Part shown: positions 12,901 through 20,399 of the stretch, in pieces
Position numbering within the stretch: the stretch's first letter is position 1
Layout: every line of letters begins with the position of its first letter
IMG/VR virus record: IMGVR_UViG_3300003323_000399
Coordinates: 1 to 31,243 of that record
DNA: 31,243 bases
Source of the DNA: a virus
Strand: one strand, 5' to 3'
Notes under the pieces: model-generated
Database searches by the model: none
What the model was told of the DNA's origin: nothing
The model's input: the letters and a program-made list of their open reading frames with translations, nothing else
Program-made: the position numbers and the translations under genes

Positions 12901-14679
12901 ATGCTTCGAGACTATCAACACGACTTAAAACAGCGCATATACGAGGCTTGGCACGCTGGCCACCGCAACGTCATTGCTACGATGGCGACCGGCGGTGGAA
13001 AAGCCGTATTGAACGGCGCCATTCTTCAAGAGTTCGACGGCCCGGCAGCCGTGACCGTTCATCGATCGCCGCTCGTGTCGCAGCTCGCATTGACTCTCAA
13101 CCGCGAACACGTGCCGCATTCGATCATCGCTCCAAAGCAGTTGATCCGCGAAATCATCCGGCTAGAAGTCGATACGCACGGCAAGTCGTTTTATCGAGCG
13201 ACGGCGCCGATCCGCGTCGCCAGCACGAAGACGCTAGCGAATCGCGACGGCAAAGATCGTTGGTTCGACCAATGCAAGCTCGCGCTAGTAGACGAGGGGC
13301 ATCACGTTTTAGCGGATAGCGAAGTCGCGCGAGCGCTGCATCTGCTGCCGAATGCCTGGGGGCTTTTCGTCACGGCCCACGCGTGCCGCGCGGATGGGCT
13401 CGGGTTGGGGCGGGCGACGAAAGAAAACCCCGAGCGCGACGGACTCGCCGATGCGTTGGTCGTCGGCCCGCACGCACGGTATTTGATCGATCGCGGGTTT
13501 TTGTGCGATTGGGACATACGTTGCCCGCCGTTGGATATTGACATCTCCGACATTCCGATCGGTGCGTCGGGCGACCTTGTTCAGAAGACACTGCGCGAAC
13601 GTGTGCACGCCTCGAAAGTTCTCGTTGGCTCGATCGTCAAAGAGTACAAGCGCCGATGCGAGAAGGAAGGGCGCGCGTTACTCGGGCTGACGTTCGTCGT
13701 CGATAAGGAAGAGGCTGACAAAACCTGCAAGGCATTCCGCGAAGCAGGCGTGCCGACGGAAATCGTCACCGACGACACGAGCATCGCCGCTCGCGCAATC
13801 ATCATGAAACAGTTCGCCGCCGGGAAGCTGCGGCAGCTCGTGTCCGTCGATGTGCTGGGCGAAGGGGTTGACGTGCCGGCCGTCGAGATAATCTCGCTCG
13901 GGCGTCACACCGAGTCATGGCAGGTGTTCTGTCAACAGATGGGGCGAGGCACACGACCGCTAATCACTGACGCTGCAATCTGGGAACAATGGGGCAATCT
14001 CTCGAACGATCAGCGCATCGCCGCGATTGCACGAAGCCCGAAGCCCCGCTTTTACGTCCACGATCACGTGGGCAACGTGATGCGCCACTACCTGCGGCGC
14101 GGGTCGTTCGACTCGCAGCAGGAATACACTCTCGATCGCCGCTCCGGCCGCGAGAAGCGCGACCCGAACGCAATCAAACTGCGCACGTGCCAGAACGAAG
14201 AATGCTTCAAGCCGTATAGCGCGATCCTTTTGCGGTGCCCGTACTGCCAGACGATGAAGCCGCCACCGGATCGACGCGGAGCGCCCGAACAGGTGGAGGG
14301 CGACTTAGAAGAACTCGACTTCGCCATCCTCAAAGCGATGCGCGGGGAAATCGAGCGCATCGACGGAGCGCCAACGATTCCTCACAACGTCACGGGCATC
14401 GTGGCCGAATCGATCCGCAAGAACCATTATCTGCGACAAGTCGCTCAGGCACCGCTGCGTGAGGCAATCGCGCTTTGGTCCGGGTGGCAGCGCGATGTGA
14501 TGCATCTGCAGGATCGCGAGATTTACCGCTTATTCTGGCATCGCTTCGGAATCGATATTGCCTCCGCGCAAGTTCTCGGCGCGCGTGAGGCGGGTGAGCT
14601 TCAATCGAAGATCCGCGCCGAGTTAGAACGTAACAATATAGTGAGGTTGGACCATGGCACCGCCGCTGCTGTCGCTTGA
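12901..14679 (+). CDS. SF2 DEAD/DEAH-like helicase with altered Walker A and C-terminal zinc ribbon
   Basis: 592 residues. Superfamily 2 layout: Q-like N-terminus (MLRDYQHDLKQRIYEAW), motif I M-A-T-G-G-G-K-A at 28-35, motif II L-V-D-E-G-H (D131, E132), motif III F-V-T-A-H (158-160), R-A-D-G-x-G-L, motif V VDVLGEGVDVP (~317-326) and motif VI Q-Q-M-G-R-G-T-R (345-352). Zinc ribbon C430, C435, C446, C449. Two departures: motif I ends K-A rather than K-T/S (codon GCC, checked) and T-A-H replaces T-A-T-P. It resembles RadD/ComFA-like helicases used in phage replication or recombination. The short leader has no obvious ribosome site. Confidence 0.87.
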   Translation: MLRDYQHDLKQRIYEAWHAGHRNVIATMATGGGKAVLNGAILQEFDGPAAVTVHRSPLVSQLALTLNREHVPHSIIAPKQLIREIIRLEVDTHGKSFYRATAPIRVASTKTLANRDGKDRWFDQCKLALVDEGHHVLADSEVARALHLLPNAWGLFVTAHACRADGLGLGRATKENPERDGLADALVVGPHARYLIDRGFLCDWDIRCPPLDIDISDIPIGASGDLVQKTLRERVHASKVLVGSIVKEYKRRCEKEGRALLGLTFVVDKEEADKTCKAFREAGVPTEIVTDDTSIAARAIIMKQFAAGKLRQLVSVDVLGEGVDVPAVEIISLGRHTESWQVFCQQMGRGTRPLITDAAIWEQWGNLSNDQRIAAIARSPKPRFYVHDHVGNVMRHYLRRGSFDSQQEYTLDRRSGREKRDPNAIKLRTCQNEECFKPYSAILLRCPYCQTMKPPPDRRGAPEQVEGDLEELDFAILKAMRGEIERIDGAPTIPHNVTGIVAESIRKNHYLRQVAQAPLREAIALWSGWQRDVMHLQDREIYRLFWHRFGIDIASAQVLGAREAGELQSKIRAELERNNIVRLDHGTAAAVA

Positions 14680-15271
14680 AGAACGTTCCCAGTTGGAGAA
14701 GTTGTTGGAGGAACACGCCTCGACCGGCGTGCGTCTGCGTCAGGCGCAGCAAAATGCGCACGATTCGTTGCATGCGGTTCTTAACTTCGTGCACTCGCGC
14801 ATCTCGGATCGCGTATATGCCGAACGGATCACCGTCAGAGATACGACCTACGCGGCGCGGGAACAAATCAATTTGGCGATTTCGGATGCGCTCAACCCAG
14901 GGCTGTCAGCGGCGGCGGTTCTGCCCCGCATTCGCGAGACGCTTAGCGTAGCGCTCAACCTGCTGGACATTGCATCCGCGTTCAAGGGGCTGCCGCCTCC
15001 GACGCCAGGGAATACCGCGACCCTGATCAACGCCGCGCGAGACGCGATCCGAATTCGCGATGCTCAGCGCGTGCTAGGGACACCGTTTATTCCTGACTCC
15101 GCCGATAACTTCAAGCTGGCGTGCGCCGCTGAAGATCAGTTCAGGGCTGATGCGGCGGGACTCGTGAGTGGCGAAGCGATCATGCGTCAGCGCGTGCAGA
15201 AGGACGCCGCGCGAGACGCTTGCTGCGCCAATCATGCAATGGGCGGCACGGGAGTTTGCAGCGATGCCTAA
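14654..15271 (+). CDS. Hypothetical helical phage protein
   Basis: 205 residues from ATG 14654, overlapping the helicase end by 26 bp; GAGG lies 12 bases upstream. Residues ~5-60 form a charged coiled-coil-like helix (LEERSQLEKLLEEHAS, RLRQAQQNAHDSLHAVLNFV). The middle (LNPGLSAAAVLPRIRETLSV) and following parts are also helical. The C-terminus has a Cys pair (DACCANHAM) and a lone Cys. No family recognised. Translational overlap suggests linked production with the helicase. Confidence 0.65.
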   Translation: MAPPLLSLEERSQLEKLLEEHASTGVRLRQAQQNAHDSLHAVLNFVHSRISDRVYAERITVRDTTYAAREQINLAISDALNPGLSAAAVLPRIRETLSVALNLLDIASAFKGLPPPTPGNTATLINAARDAIRIRDAQRVLGTPFIPDSADNFKLACAAEDQFRADAAGLVSGEAIMRQRVQKDAARDACCANHAMGGTGVCSDA

Positions 15272-15536
15272 TCGCAGGAAGGTGAAGCGCCTGCAGATGC
15301 AGACGGGGAACGAGCTTCGGCAGAACGTTCAAGTGATCGCAGGCGAGTCGATCCGATTCGTCACCCCTGACGGGCGCACAATGTTCTCGATTGAGGCGCG
15401 CGAAGACGGTCGGTCAATCTCGATTCGCGCCGTCGATACGTGCAAGGTCGGCGGCAAGCTCTACCGAACGGCGCTAGCAATCGAACCCGTGGTCGGAAAC
15501 GTCGTCTGCATCCGAACATTGGAGTACAACCGGTGA
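15264..15536 (+). CDS. Hypothetical small phage protein
   Basis: 90 residues from ATG 15264 (GGAG 10 bases upstream), overlapping the previous gene by 8 bp. N-terminus is basic (MPNRRKVKRLQMQ). The rest reads as a run of beta strands: ELRQNVQVIAGESIRFVTPD, GRTMFSIEAREDGRSISIRA, LYRTALAIEPVVGNVVCIRT. It looks like a small beta barrel or sandwich. Family unknown. It couples to the VRR-NUC gene by GTGA overlap. Confidence 0.6.
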   Translation: MPNRRKVKRLQMQTGNELRQNVQVIAGESIRFVTPDGRTMFSIEAREDGRSISIRAVDTCKVGGKLYRTALAIEPVVGNVVCIRTLEYNR

Positions 15537-16006
15537 CGCTTGACGAGTGGGCGGATAAGTGGGGCATCCCCGACGGCGCTATTTACGACATGGCGCTGAT
15601 CGGGGAGGGCGCCCCCGAAACCCCCGAGGAAGCGCGCAACGAGGCTGACGTGCAACAGATCGTGCGCCTCGAAGCAGCCGAGGCGGGGTGGCATCTGTGG
15701 CGAAATAACCGGGGCGCTTTTCAGGACAAAACCGGTCGCTGGATACGCTACGGGCTCGCCAACGACTCGAAGAAACTCGGCGACGTGCTGAAGTCGCACG
15801 ATCTGATCGGGTGGGGGCCGCGACGAATCGAAGTTGACGACGTGGGCAAGATTATTGCTCAATTCAAGTCTAGAGAGATTAAGCCGCCAGGGTGGGCCTA
15901 CACCGGCACCGATCGCGAGAAAGCGCAATTGCGGTGGCATAACCTCGTTATCGCTTCAGGTGGAGATTCAGCAATTGTTAACGGAAAAGGGTCGATCCGT
16001 GCGTGA
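15533..16006 (+). CDS. VRR-NUC domain endonuclease
   Basis: 157 residues, GTG start overlapping the previous stop by 4 bp. After a ~35-residue N-terminal extension the VRR-NUC pattern follows: E37 in N-E-A-D-V-Q-Q-I-V, G-W-x-L-W-R-N-N-R-G-A-F, a phage-type G-R-W-I-R-Y-G, S-H-D-L-I-G-W with D90, R-E-I-K with E115 and K117, and A-Q-L-R-W with Q132, then S-G-G-D. These are the metal-binding and catalytic positions of the PD-(D/E)XK fold. Phage VRR-NUC proteins are often found near SF2 helicases and may act as structure-selective nucleases in replication or recombination. Confidence 0.85.
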   Translation: MTLDEWADKWGIPDGAIYDMALIGEGAPETPEEARNEADVQQIVRLEAAEAGWHLWRNNRGAFQDKTGRWIRYGLANDSKKLGDVLKSHDLIGWGPRRIEVDDVGKIIAQFKSREIKPPGWAYTGTDREKAQLRWHNLVIASGGDSAIVNGKGSIRA

Positions 16007-16292
16007 CGTGATCTTACAGGCGGCGCTGGAGATGTCAGCGAAGCCCGGCGGGTTCAAGTCGCTCACGCGGGACGGGGTTGCCGCGCATGCCCACGTGGCG
16101 ACGGGCCTTGTCACCTACTATTTTAAGAGCATGAAAAAACTGCGCGACGCTGTCGTGACGACTGCAATCGCAGGGGAAAACCTTGCGGTGTTGTCGGAGG
16201 CGATCGGCTATCGCCACGCGAAGGCGTTGAACGCACCCCATGCGTTGCGCGTCCGTGCTCTAAAGTCTTTCATTGCGCAACAGGGAGCGTAA
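15999..16292 (+). CDS. Minimal TetR-type DNA-binding protein
   Basis: 97 residues from GTG 15999 (GGAAAAGGG upstream), overlapping the VRR-NUC gene by 8 bp. Residues 1-55 match the TetR N-terminal helix-turn-helix: DVILQAALEMSAKPGGFKSL, T-R-D-G-V-A-A-H-A-H-V-A-T-G-L-V-T-Y-Y-F-K-S-M-K-K-L-R-D-A-V (helices 2-3 then the typical Y-Y-F-K-S start of helix 4). TetR proteins bind palindromes of about 15 bp as dimers. The ligand-binding domain (~140 residues in normal TetR proteins) is missing; only ~40 residues follow, enough for a short dimer helix. It is the one regulator-like gene in the window and a candidate for binding the TTGACGGCGCCGTCAA sites. That link is inference. Confidence 0.7.
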   Translation: MRDVILQAALEMSAKPGGFKSLTRDGVAAHAHVATGLVTYYFKSMKKLRDAVVTTAIAGENLAVLSEAIGYRHAKALNAPHALRVRALKSFIAQQGA

Positions 16293-16295
16293 GCG

Positions 16296-16490
16296 ATGCC
16301 CGACGAACTTCTCGACGTGCTGTTGAAGACCAGCCAGGCGCCGCAAGGCTTCGGAGAATTCCGCGTGTGCCTGCGCTTCAACGGCTCGGAGTATTTCACG
16401 ACGGTACGCGAAGGCGCGTCCCGCGCGGAAATCGTCTCGGCGCTGATGGCGTTGGCGCAGTTGATTGACGAGGATCGGCCGCGAAAGTGA
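16296..16490 (+). CDS. Hypothetical small phage protein
   Basis: 64 residues from ATG 16296 with GGGAG upstream, 3 bp after the TetR-like gene. A helix (DELLDVLLKTSQ), beta-like strands (EFRVCLRFNGSEYFTTVREG) and a C-terminal helix (RAEIVSALMALAQLIDED). Compact alpha/beta protein; family unknown. It overlaps the next small zinc-ribbon gene by 4 bp (GTGA). Confidence 0.6.
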   Translation: MPDELLDVLLKTSQAPQGFGEFRVCLRFNGSEYFTTVREGASRAEIVSALMALAQLIDEDRPRK

Positions 16491-16660
16491 AGAGACAGCG
16501 CGAGAAGCCGAAGCCCGCCCCGCTGCCCGTCGGGTGGGCGTGGCAGTGTAAGGGATGCGGCGTGAGCTGTTCGTGCGAATGGCCGCAGCCGCCGCCCGAC
16601 TTCTGCGTGTTCTGCGGATGGCTTGGCTTCATCAATCTCGCACCGACGAGGCTGCACTAG
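16487..16660 (+). CDS. Small zinc-ribbon protein
   Basis: 57 residues from GTG 16487 (GTGA overlap) to TAG 16658-16660. Basic start (MKRQREKPKPAPLP), then C21/C24 (Q-C-K-G-C) and C40/C43 (F-C-V-F-C) as a CxxC...CxxC ribbon, with two more cysteines between (S-C-S-C, 28 and 30). Tight fit between neighbours (GTGA before, TAGTG after) supports it. Function unknown; small ribbons often contact nucleic acid or a polymerase. Confidence 0.6.
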   Translation: MKRQREKPKPAPLPVGWAWQCKGCGVSCSCEWPQPPPDFCVFCGWLGFINLAPTRLH

Positions 16661-16884
16661 TGAGCTACTTCGAGTCGAATTGGCGTCTGCAGTCGCACGC
16701 TCGGTTGATCCACCTCACGATCGCCAACGACGCAGACGTGCGCGCTCAACTGGCGAAAGCGAAGATCCACCAAATGTCGCTCGACGCCGTGACGGCGATC
16801 ACACGCGCCACTATCAAGGCGCATTTGCTGATGACTGTCGATCGCTTCGTGAACAACATACAAGTAGGCCGCCCGCCGATTTGA
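16660..16884 (+). CDS. Hypothetical small phage protein
   Basis: 74 residues from GTG 16660, overlapping the preceding stop by one base. Helical throughout: SYFESNWRLQSHARLIHLTI, DVRAQLAKAKIHQMSLDAVT, ITRATIKAHLLMTVDRFVNN. Its TGA stop (16882-16884) is part of the palindromic site at 16881-16896. Family unknown. Last gene of the rightward operon before a new promoter. Confidence 0.6.
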   Translation: MSYFESNWRLQSHARLIHLTIANDADVRAQLAKAKIHQMSLDAVTAITRATIKAHLLMTVDRFVNNIQVGRPPI

Positions 16885-16908
16885 CGACGCCGTCAACAGC
16901 GTTGTAAT
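16881..16908 (+). promoter_or_regulatory. Rightward promoter built on palindromic site (copy 7)
   Basis: TTGACGACGCCGTCAA (16881-16896). Its left half TTGACG is a 5/6 -35 box; 16 bp on, TGTAAT (16903-16908) is a 5/6 -10 box. Predicted start ~16915, about 29 bases before ATG 16944. Best case in the window for the palindrome carrying a -35. A bound regulator would block RNA polymerase. Confidence 0.65.
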
Positions 16909-16943
16909 TTCCGGCACTCGACCTTCACCGCTTTACGAGAACG

Positions 16944-19199
16944 ATGCGAATTACATACGGGGCGCGTGCCGACGAACTGGGCGTCGGTGCGTTGTACGAC
17001 TTGACGTGGCCCCAGTTTGTTGAATGGCTCGCCCAGCACCCGCGACCGCAATCGCATATATCCCTCGCCGAATATCCCGCGCTCGCCGCAGCACCGTCCG
17101 CCAGTCCCGAGGGGCAACGGCTCGCAGCGGCGAAGATGGGCGCTTGGATCTGCTTTGCGCAGTTCGACGGGAATCGCCGCCACCTCGCACACAACCCACG
17201 CGGGTGCGCTGTAACGCTCGATCTAGATTACAGCGGGCTTGACGCCCAGGGGATCTGCGACCGGCTCAAGGGCTACACGTTCGTAGCGTATACAACCTTT
17301 GGCCACACGAATGAGCGTCCGCGCTGGCGCGTGATCGTACCGTTAGCAGGCGAGACCAACGCGGCCACGCACCGGGCCACCTGGGCGGCGCTCAATCATC
17401 TGTTCGGCGGAGCGGCCGACGTATCGGCGAAGGACATCACGCGCCTTAACTATCTGCCGGGGCCGTGCGTCGCTCCGAGCAACACGCAGATGTGTCAAGG
17501 CGAAGGCGTTTTATTTTCGGTAGTGCCCGCTCCACCTGAGACACCCGCCGCGCTGAGTGAAGGCAGCGACGGCCCGGTGGAAGGGTGGAGCGGGCCAGAC
17601 GACGACGATGAACTCGTGCGTAAGATCTGCGCGATCATCATGCGCCCCGAAGAACGACTCGGGTCGGGCAAGTCGCTGTTTCAAGCGCTATGGGAAGGCG
17701 ACGCCGATGCGCTCGCCGATCGCTATCCGCCGAAAGATCCGAGCCAGCGTTGGGAATACACGCGCGCCGATCTGGCGTTGATGAACGAACTTCTATATTT
17801 CACCGGCCGCGATGAAGAACGGTCGATGCGGATCGCGCTGCAGGCCGGCTGCGTGACTGTACGCGGCGAGCCGCACGAGGCGGAACGTAAACTCAAATAC
17901 GCATTGAAGGTCGCGCAGAAGGGCGCACCGCGCGTCTACAACTGGCCATCGCTGCCGGTGCTGTCTGCCCCAGGTGCCGAGCCCGACACCGTCACCGCGA
18001 TGGGCACGCTCGACTTAACCCGCAAGCCGAACGGCCAGTTCGCTCCGACGTTGCTCAACATCACGCAGGTACTAGCGCTGCCTCAGATGCCGCGCCTTGC
18101 GTTCGACGTGTTCCGGGGCGAGGTGATGATCGCGCCCACCGGCACCGAGGAATGGCGACCCATCGACGACGTGGTAACGACGCGCATCATGATGGATTTC
18201 GAGCGCCTGGGATTCGCGACGATCGCTGTCGAGTATATGCGTCGTGCGATCGATGAAGTCGGCAACCGCCAGACGTTCGACAGCGCGATTAAATGGCTCG
18301 ACTCGCTGGAGTGGGACGGAACGCCGCGCATCGATCGATTCTTCGCAGCGTACGCCGGCACGGAAGACGACAACTACACGCGCGCCGTCTCAGCGTACAC
18401 ATGGACCGCGCTTGCCGGCCGCGCGCTCGTGCCGGGCATCAAGGCAGACATGGTGCCGGTGTTGATCGGCGGGCAGGGCGCACGCAAGACGTGGAGTCTG
18501 CAAGCGCTCGTGCCGCACCCCGATCACTATGCGGAGCTGTCGTTGATGGATCGCGACACCGACACCGCGAGACTGATGCGCGGCAAGCTCGTGTGCGAAA
18601 TCGGCGAGCTACGCGGACTGTCGAAGCGCGACCTTGAGTCCGTTAAATCGTTCATCACCCGCACGCACGAACAATGGATTCCCAAATATCGGGAGTTCGC
18701 TATCACCTTCCCGCGTCGATGCCTGATGCTGGGCACGACGAACCAACACCAATTCTTAGAAGACGATACGGGGAACCGCCGCTGGCTGCCGATCGTCGTC
18801 TCGAACCTGCAGCGTGAAGCGATCGAACGTGATCGGCTGCAGCTATGGGCGGAGGGCGCCGCGCGCTTCCGGCAGTCGGGCATCGCCTGGCGTGACGCCG
18901 AGTCGCTGGCCGCCACTCGCCATGCGCTCCACATGGTCGTCGATTCATGGGAGACCGCAATCGAGCGCTGGCTGATCGAGATACCGATTCCGATGCTCGG
19001 GGAGACTCAGCCGCCGATGCCGCCGTGCGAGCGCCCGTTCCACATCGCCGACGTACTGCGCGGGGCGCTCAACATCCCACCCGAGCGCATGAACAGGGCG
19101 AGCGAAATGCGGGTCGCGCGGGTGCTGCGAGCGCTCGGATACGAGGTGAAACCGGTCTGGATCAACGGAAAAACGATCCGTCGATGGGTCAAGAACTGA
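16944..19199 (+). CDS. Primase-helicase: PrimPol-like N-terminus with VirE-type SF3-like ATPase
   Basis: 751 residues. N-terminal ~190 residues carry a primase-like pattern: T-L-D-L-D (D93, D95), Y-T-T-F-G-H-T (H121) and RPRWRVIVPL (125-134). Residues ~225-300 resemble the linker region of such primase-polymerases (SLFQALWEGDADALADRYPP, ADLALMNELLYFTGRD). The ATPase is of virulence-associated E type: Walker A IGGQGARKT (508-516), C-E-I-G-E-L (551-556), GTTN (597-600), F-L-E-D-D-T-G-N-R-R-W (604-614). A C-terminal winged-helix-like part follows. It likely opens and primes the phage origin. The non-coding region directly downstream has origin-like repeats. Confidence 0.87.
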   Translation: MRITYGARADELGVGALYDLTWPQFVEWLAQHPRPQSHISLAEYPALAAAPSASPEGQRLAAAKMGAWICFAQFDGNRRHLAHNPRGCAVTLDLDYSGLDAQGICDRLKGYTFVAYTTFGHTNERPRWRVIVPLAGETNAATHRATWAALNHLFGGAADVSAKDITRLNYLPGPCVAPSNTQMCQGEGVLFSVVPAPPETPAALSEGSDGPVEGWSGPDDDDELVRKICAIIMRPEERLGSGKSLFQALWEGDADALADRYPPKDPSQRWEYTRADLALMNELLYFTGRDEERSMRIALQAGCVTVRGEPHEAERKLKYALKVAQKGAPRVYNWPSLPVLSAPGAEPDTVTAMGTLDLTRKPNGQFAPTLLNITQVLALPQMPRLAFDVFRGEVMIAPTGTEEWRPIDDVVTTRIMMDFERLGFATIAVEYMRRAIDEVGNRQTFDSAIKWLDSLEWDGTPRIDRFFAAYAGTEDDNYTRAVSAYTWTALAGRALVPGIKADMVPVLIGGQGARKTWSLQALVPHPDHYAELSLMDRDTDTARLMRGKLVCEIGELRGLSKRDLESVKSFITRTHEQWIPKYREFAITFPRRCLMLGTTNQHQFLEDDTGNRRWLPIVVSNLQREAIERDRLQLWAEGAARFRQSGIAWRDAESLAATRHALHMVVDSWETAIERWLIEIPIPMLGETQPPMPPCERPFHIADVLRGALNIPPERMNRASEMRVARVLRALGYEVKPVWINGKTIRRWVKN

Positions 19200-19474
19200 T
19201 CCGATCGGCGGTTCGCCTTACGACCTTACGACCCTTACGACCTTTTCTTTAACCTTTCCTGAAAAAACTACTGTTAAATAGAGGGGAATATGGGGCGTTG
19301 GGGAAAGGTTGAAGCAAGGTCGTAAGGTCGTTAGGTCGTAAGGCGGGATCGGCGATTGATCGGCGCGCAATGATCCGATCCGATCGATCGGCGATCCAAC
19401 AATCAACGGGTTATCCATTGTTGCGCGGCTCGGGCTCGCGCGTGTAGCGTGGCAGGAAAACGGAGGGTCGATCG
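19200..19474. other. Candidate replication origin (non-coding, repeat-rich)
   Basis: A 275-bp gap after the primase-helicase gene. It holds the long inverted repeat 19214-19345, an AT-rich stretch at ~19243-19290, seven GATC sites in 50 bp (19347-19396), an inverted repeat CAACAAT/ATTGTTG (19397-19403 and 19417-19423), and TTATCCATT (19411-19419, 7/9 match to the E. coli DnaA box). Iterated sites, an easily melted stretch and an adjacent initiator-type gene are the usual parts of a phage origin. Function is inferred. Confidence 0.55.
19214..19345. repeat. Long imperfect inverted repeat made of TTACGACC iterons
   Basis: Left arm 19214-19259 and right arm 19302-19345 pair at roughly 40 of 44 positions, separated by 42 bp. 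Each arm has three 8-bp units: TTACGACC at 19218, 19226 and 19235, and the reverse complement at 19318, 19326 (one change) and 19334. The outer ends (CGCCTTACGACCT / AGGTCGTAAGGCG) pair perfectly except for the junction unit. Confidence 0.85.
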
Positions 19475-19819
19475 ATGATTGATGCGATTTTGTTCAGTTC
19501 GGTGAGCGACACGATCGACGAAGCGTCCGCGCTCTCGATCACCGCGAAGTTCCGCGACACAAAGGCGCGAGCTGATGGCACGCCGACCACGGTCGAGTGG
19601 GCGTTGCGTGAGCCGGCTTGTAACCGACAGATTCAGTCGTTCACGCCGCTCACCCCTGGAACGACGGTAACGCTCGCCACGACCGCCGCGCAGAACACCT
19701 GTCTGCATTACAACGATTCCGAGCAACGTGAGGTGACGATCCTGATAGATCGGGGCCTCGCGACTCAGTTCACTGCGACGTACCGTTACACGGTCAACAA
19801 CATAGGAGCGATCTGTTAA
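19475..19819 (+). CDS. Conserved-type phage protein with beta-sandwich look
   Basis: 114 residues from ATG 19475, GGAGGG 9 bases upstream. Beta-rich sequence: ALSITAKFRDTKARADGTPT, T-T-V-E-W-A-L-R, PLTPGTTVTLATTAAQN, EVTILIDRG, QFTATYRYTVNNIG. This order (strand, 'TPTTVEW', a 'TPG-T-V-T-L' strand, then Y-R-Y-x-V-x-N) recalls small Ig-like proteins coded near phage packaging genes, possibly virion-associated. No exact family named. First gene after the candidate origin; overlaps the next by one base (TAATG). Confidence 0.55.
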   Translation: MIDAILFSSVSDTIDEASALSITAKFRDTKARADGTPTTVEWALREPACNRQIQSFTPLTPGTTVTLATTAAQNTCLHYNDSEQREVTILIDRGLATQFTATYRYTVNNIGAIC

Positions 19820-20325
19820 TGAACGAAGCAACACTCGAACAGCGGTTGAAGGAAAAGGGCCTCACCGCGCCACGCATCACGCCCGAGCGAGTCGCGGCGG
19901 TGATCAAGGACACGACCTATTTCGTCCATGGCACGCTGACGATCTGCGTGATCACGTTGGCGAACGGCTTCACGGTGACGGGCGAGAGTGCGTGCGCCTC
20001 GCCGGAGAACTTCGACGAGAAGATCGGCGAAGAACTGGCGTTCGCCCAGGCCCGAAACAAAATCTGGCAGCTCGAAGGCTACCTGTTGAAGCAGTTCATG
20101 TCGGGGCGCGGCTTCGACGTGCCTGCAACGTCGTCGCCCTACATGCGCGCGATCCTCGAACTCAACGAGCTGACGTTGCGGATCGATGGCGCCGAGCGGT
20201 TCATCGGCGGGGAGAAATACAAGGACCTTGACGCGACTCAGCGTTCGCTGTTGGCGTCTCAACTTCAATACATGCAGGGGTATCACGCCGCGTTGAAACA
20301 GCGGCTCGATAACTGGCGCGACTGA
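19819..20325 (+). CDS. Phage gp49-like protein fused to a helical crAss001_48-like region
   Basis: 168 residues from ATG 19819. Residues ~1-98 match the Gp49-like family: ITPERVAAVIKDTTYFVHGT, LTICVITLANGFTVTGESAC, F-D-E-K-I-G and K-I-W-Q-L-E-G-Y-L-L. Residues ~115-166 match another common small phage module: L-x-x-R-I-D-G-A-E-R-F, F/Y-K-D-L...LLASQLQYMQGYHAALKQRL. The two are often separate or joined in phages. Function of both is unknown. It lies between the origin region and the late genes. Confidence 0.7.
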   Translation: MNEATLEQRLKEKGLTAPRITPERVAAVIKDTTYFVHGTLTICVITLANGFTVTGESACASPENFDEKIGEELAFAQARNKIWQLEGYLLKQFMSGRGFDVPATSSPYMRAILELNELTLRIDGAERFIGGEKYKDLDATQRSLLASQLQYMQGYHAALKQRLDNWRD

Positions 20326-20333
20326 TCCAAAAG

Positions 20334-20349
20334 TTGACGGAGCCGGCAA
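20334..20349. promoter_or_regulatory. Degenerate palindromic site with possible -35
   Basis: TTGACGGAGCCGGCAA; left half perfect, right half with one change (CCGGCAA for CCGTCAA). TTGACG, 18 bp, GATCAT (4/6) would make a promoter for the gene at 20400. Confidence 0.45.
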
Positions 20350-20399
20350 GGGGCGGCGATCATGTCGCCCCTTTCCACGCAACTAGCGAGGCTCCGACG

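Noticed and set aside
15834-16292. Longer start for the TetR-like gene
   Set aside because: It would lie deep inside the VRR-NUC gene; the GTG at 15999 begins directly at the helix-turn-helix domain and has a purine-rich site upstream.
19214-19345. CRISPR-like array from the repeated TTACGACC units
   Set aside because: Units are 8 bp, directly adjacent and in inverted arms, with no spacers.
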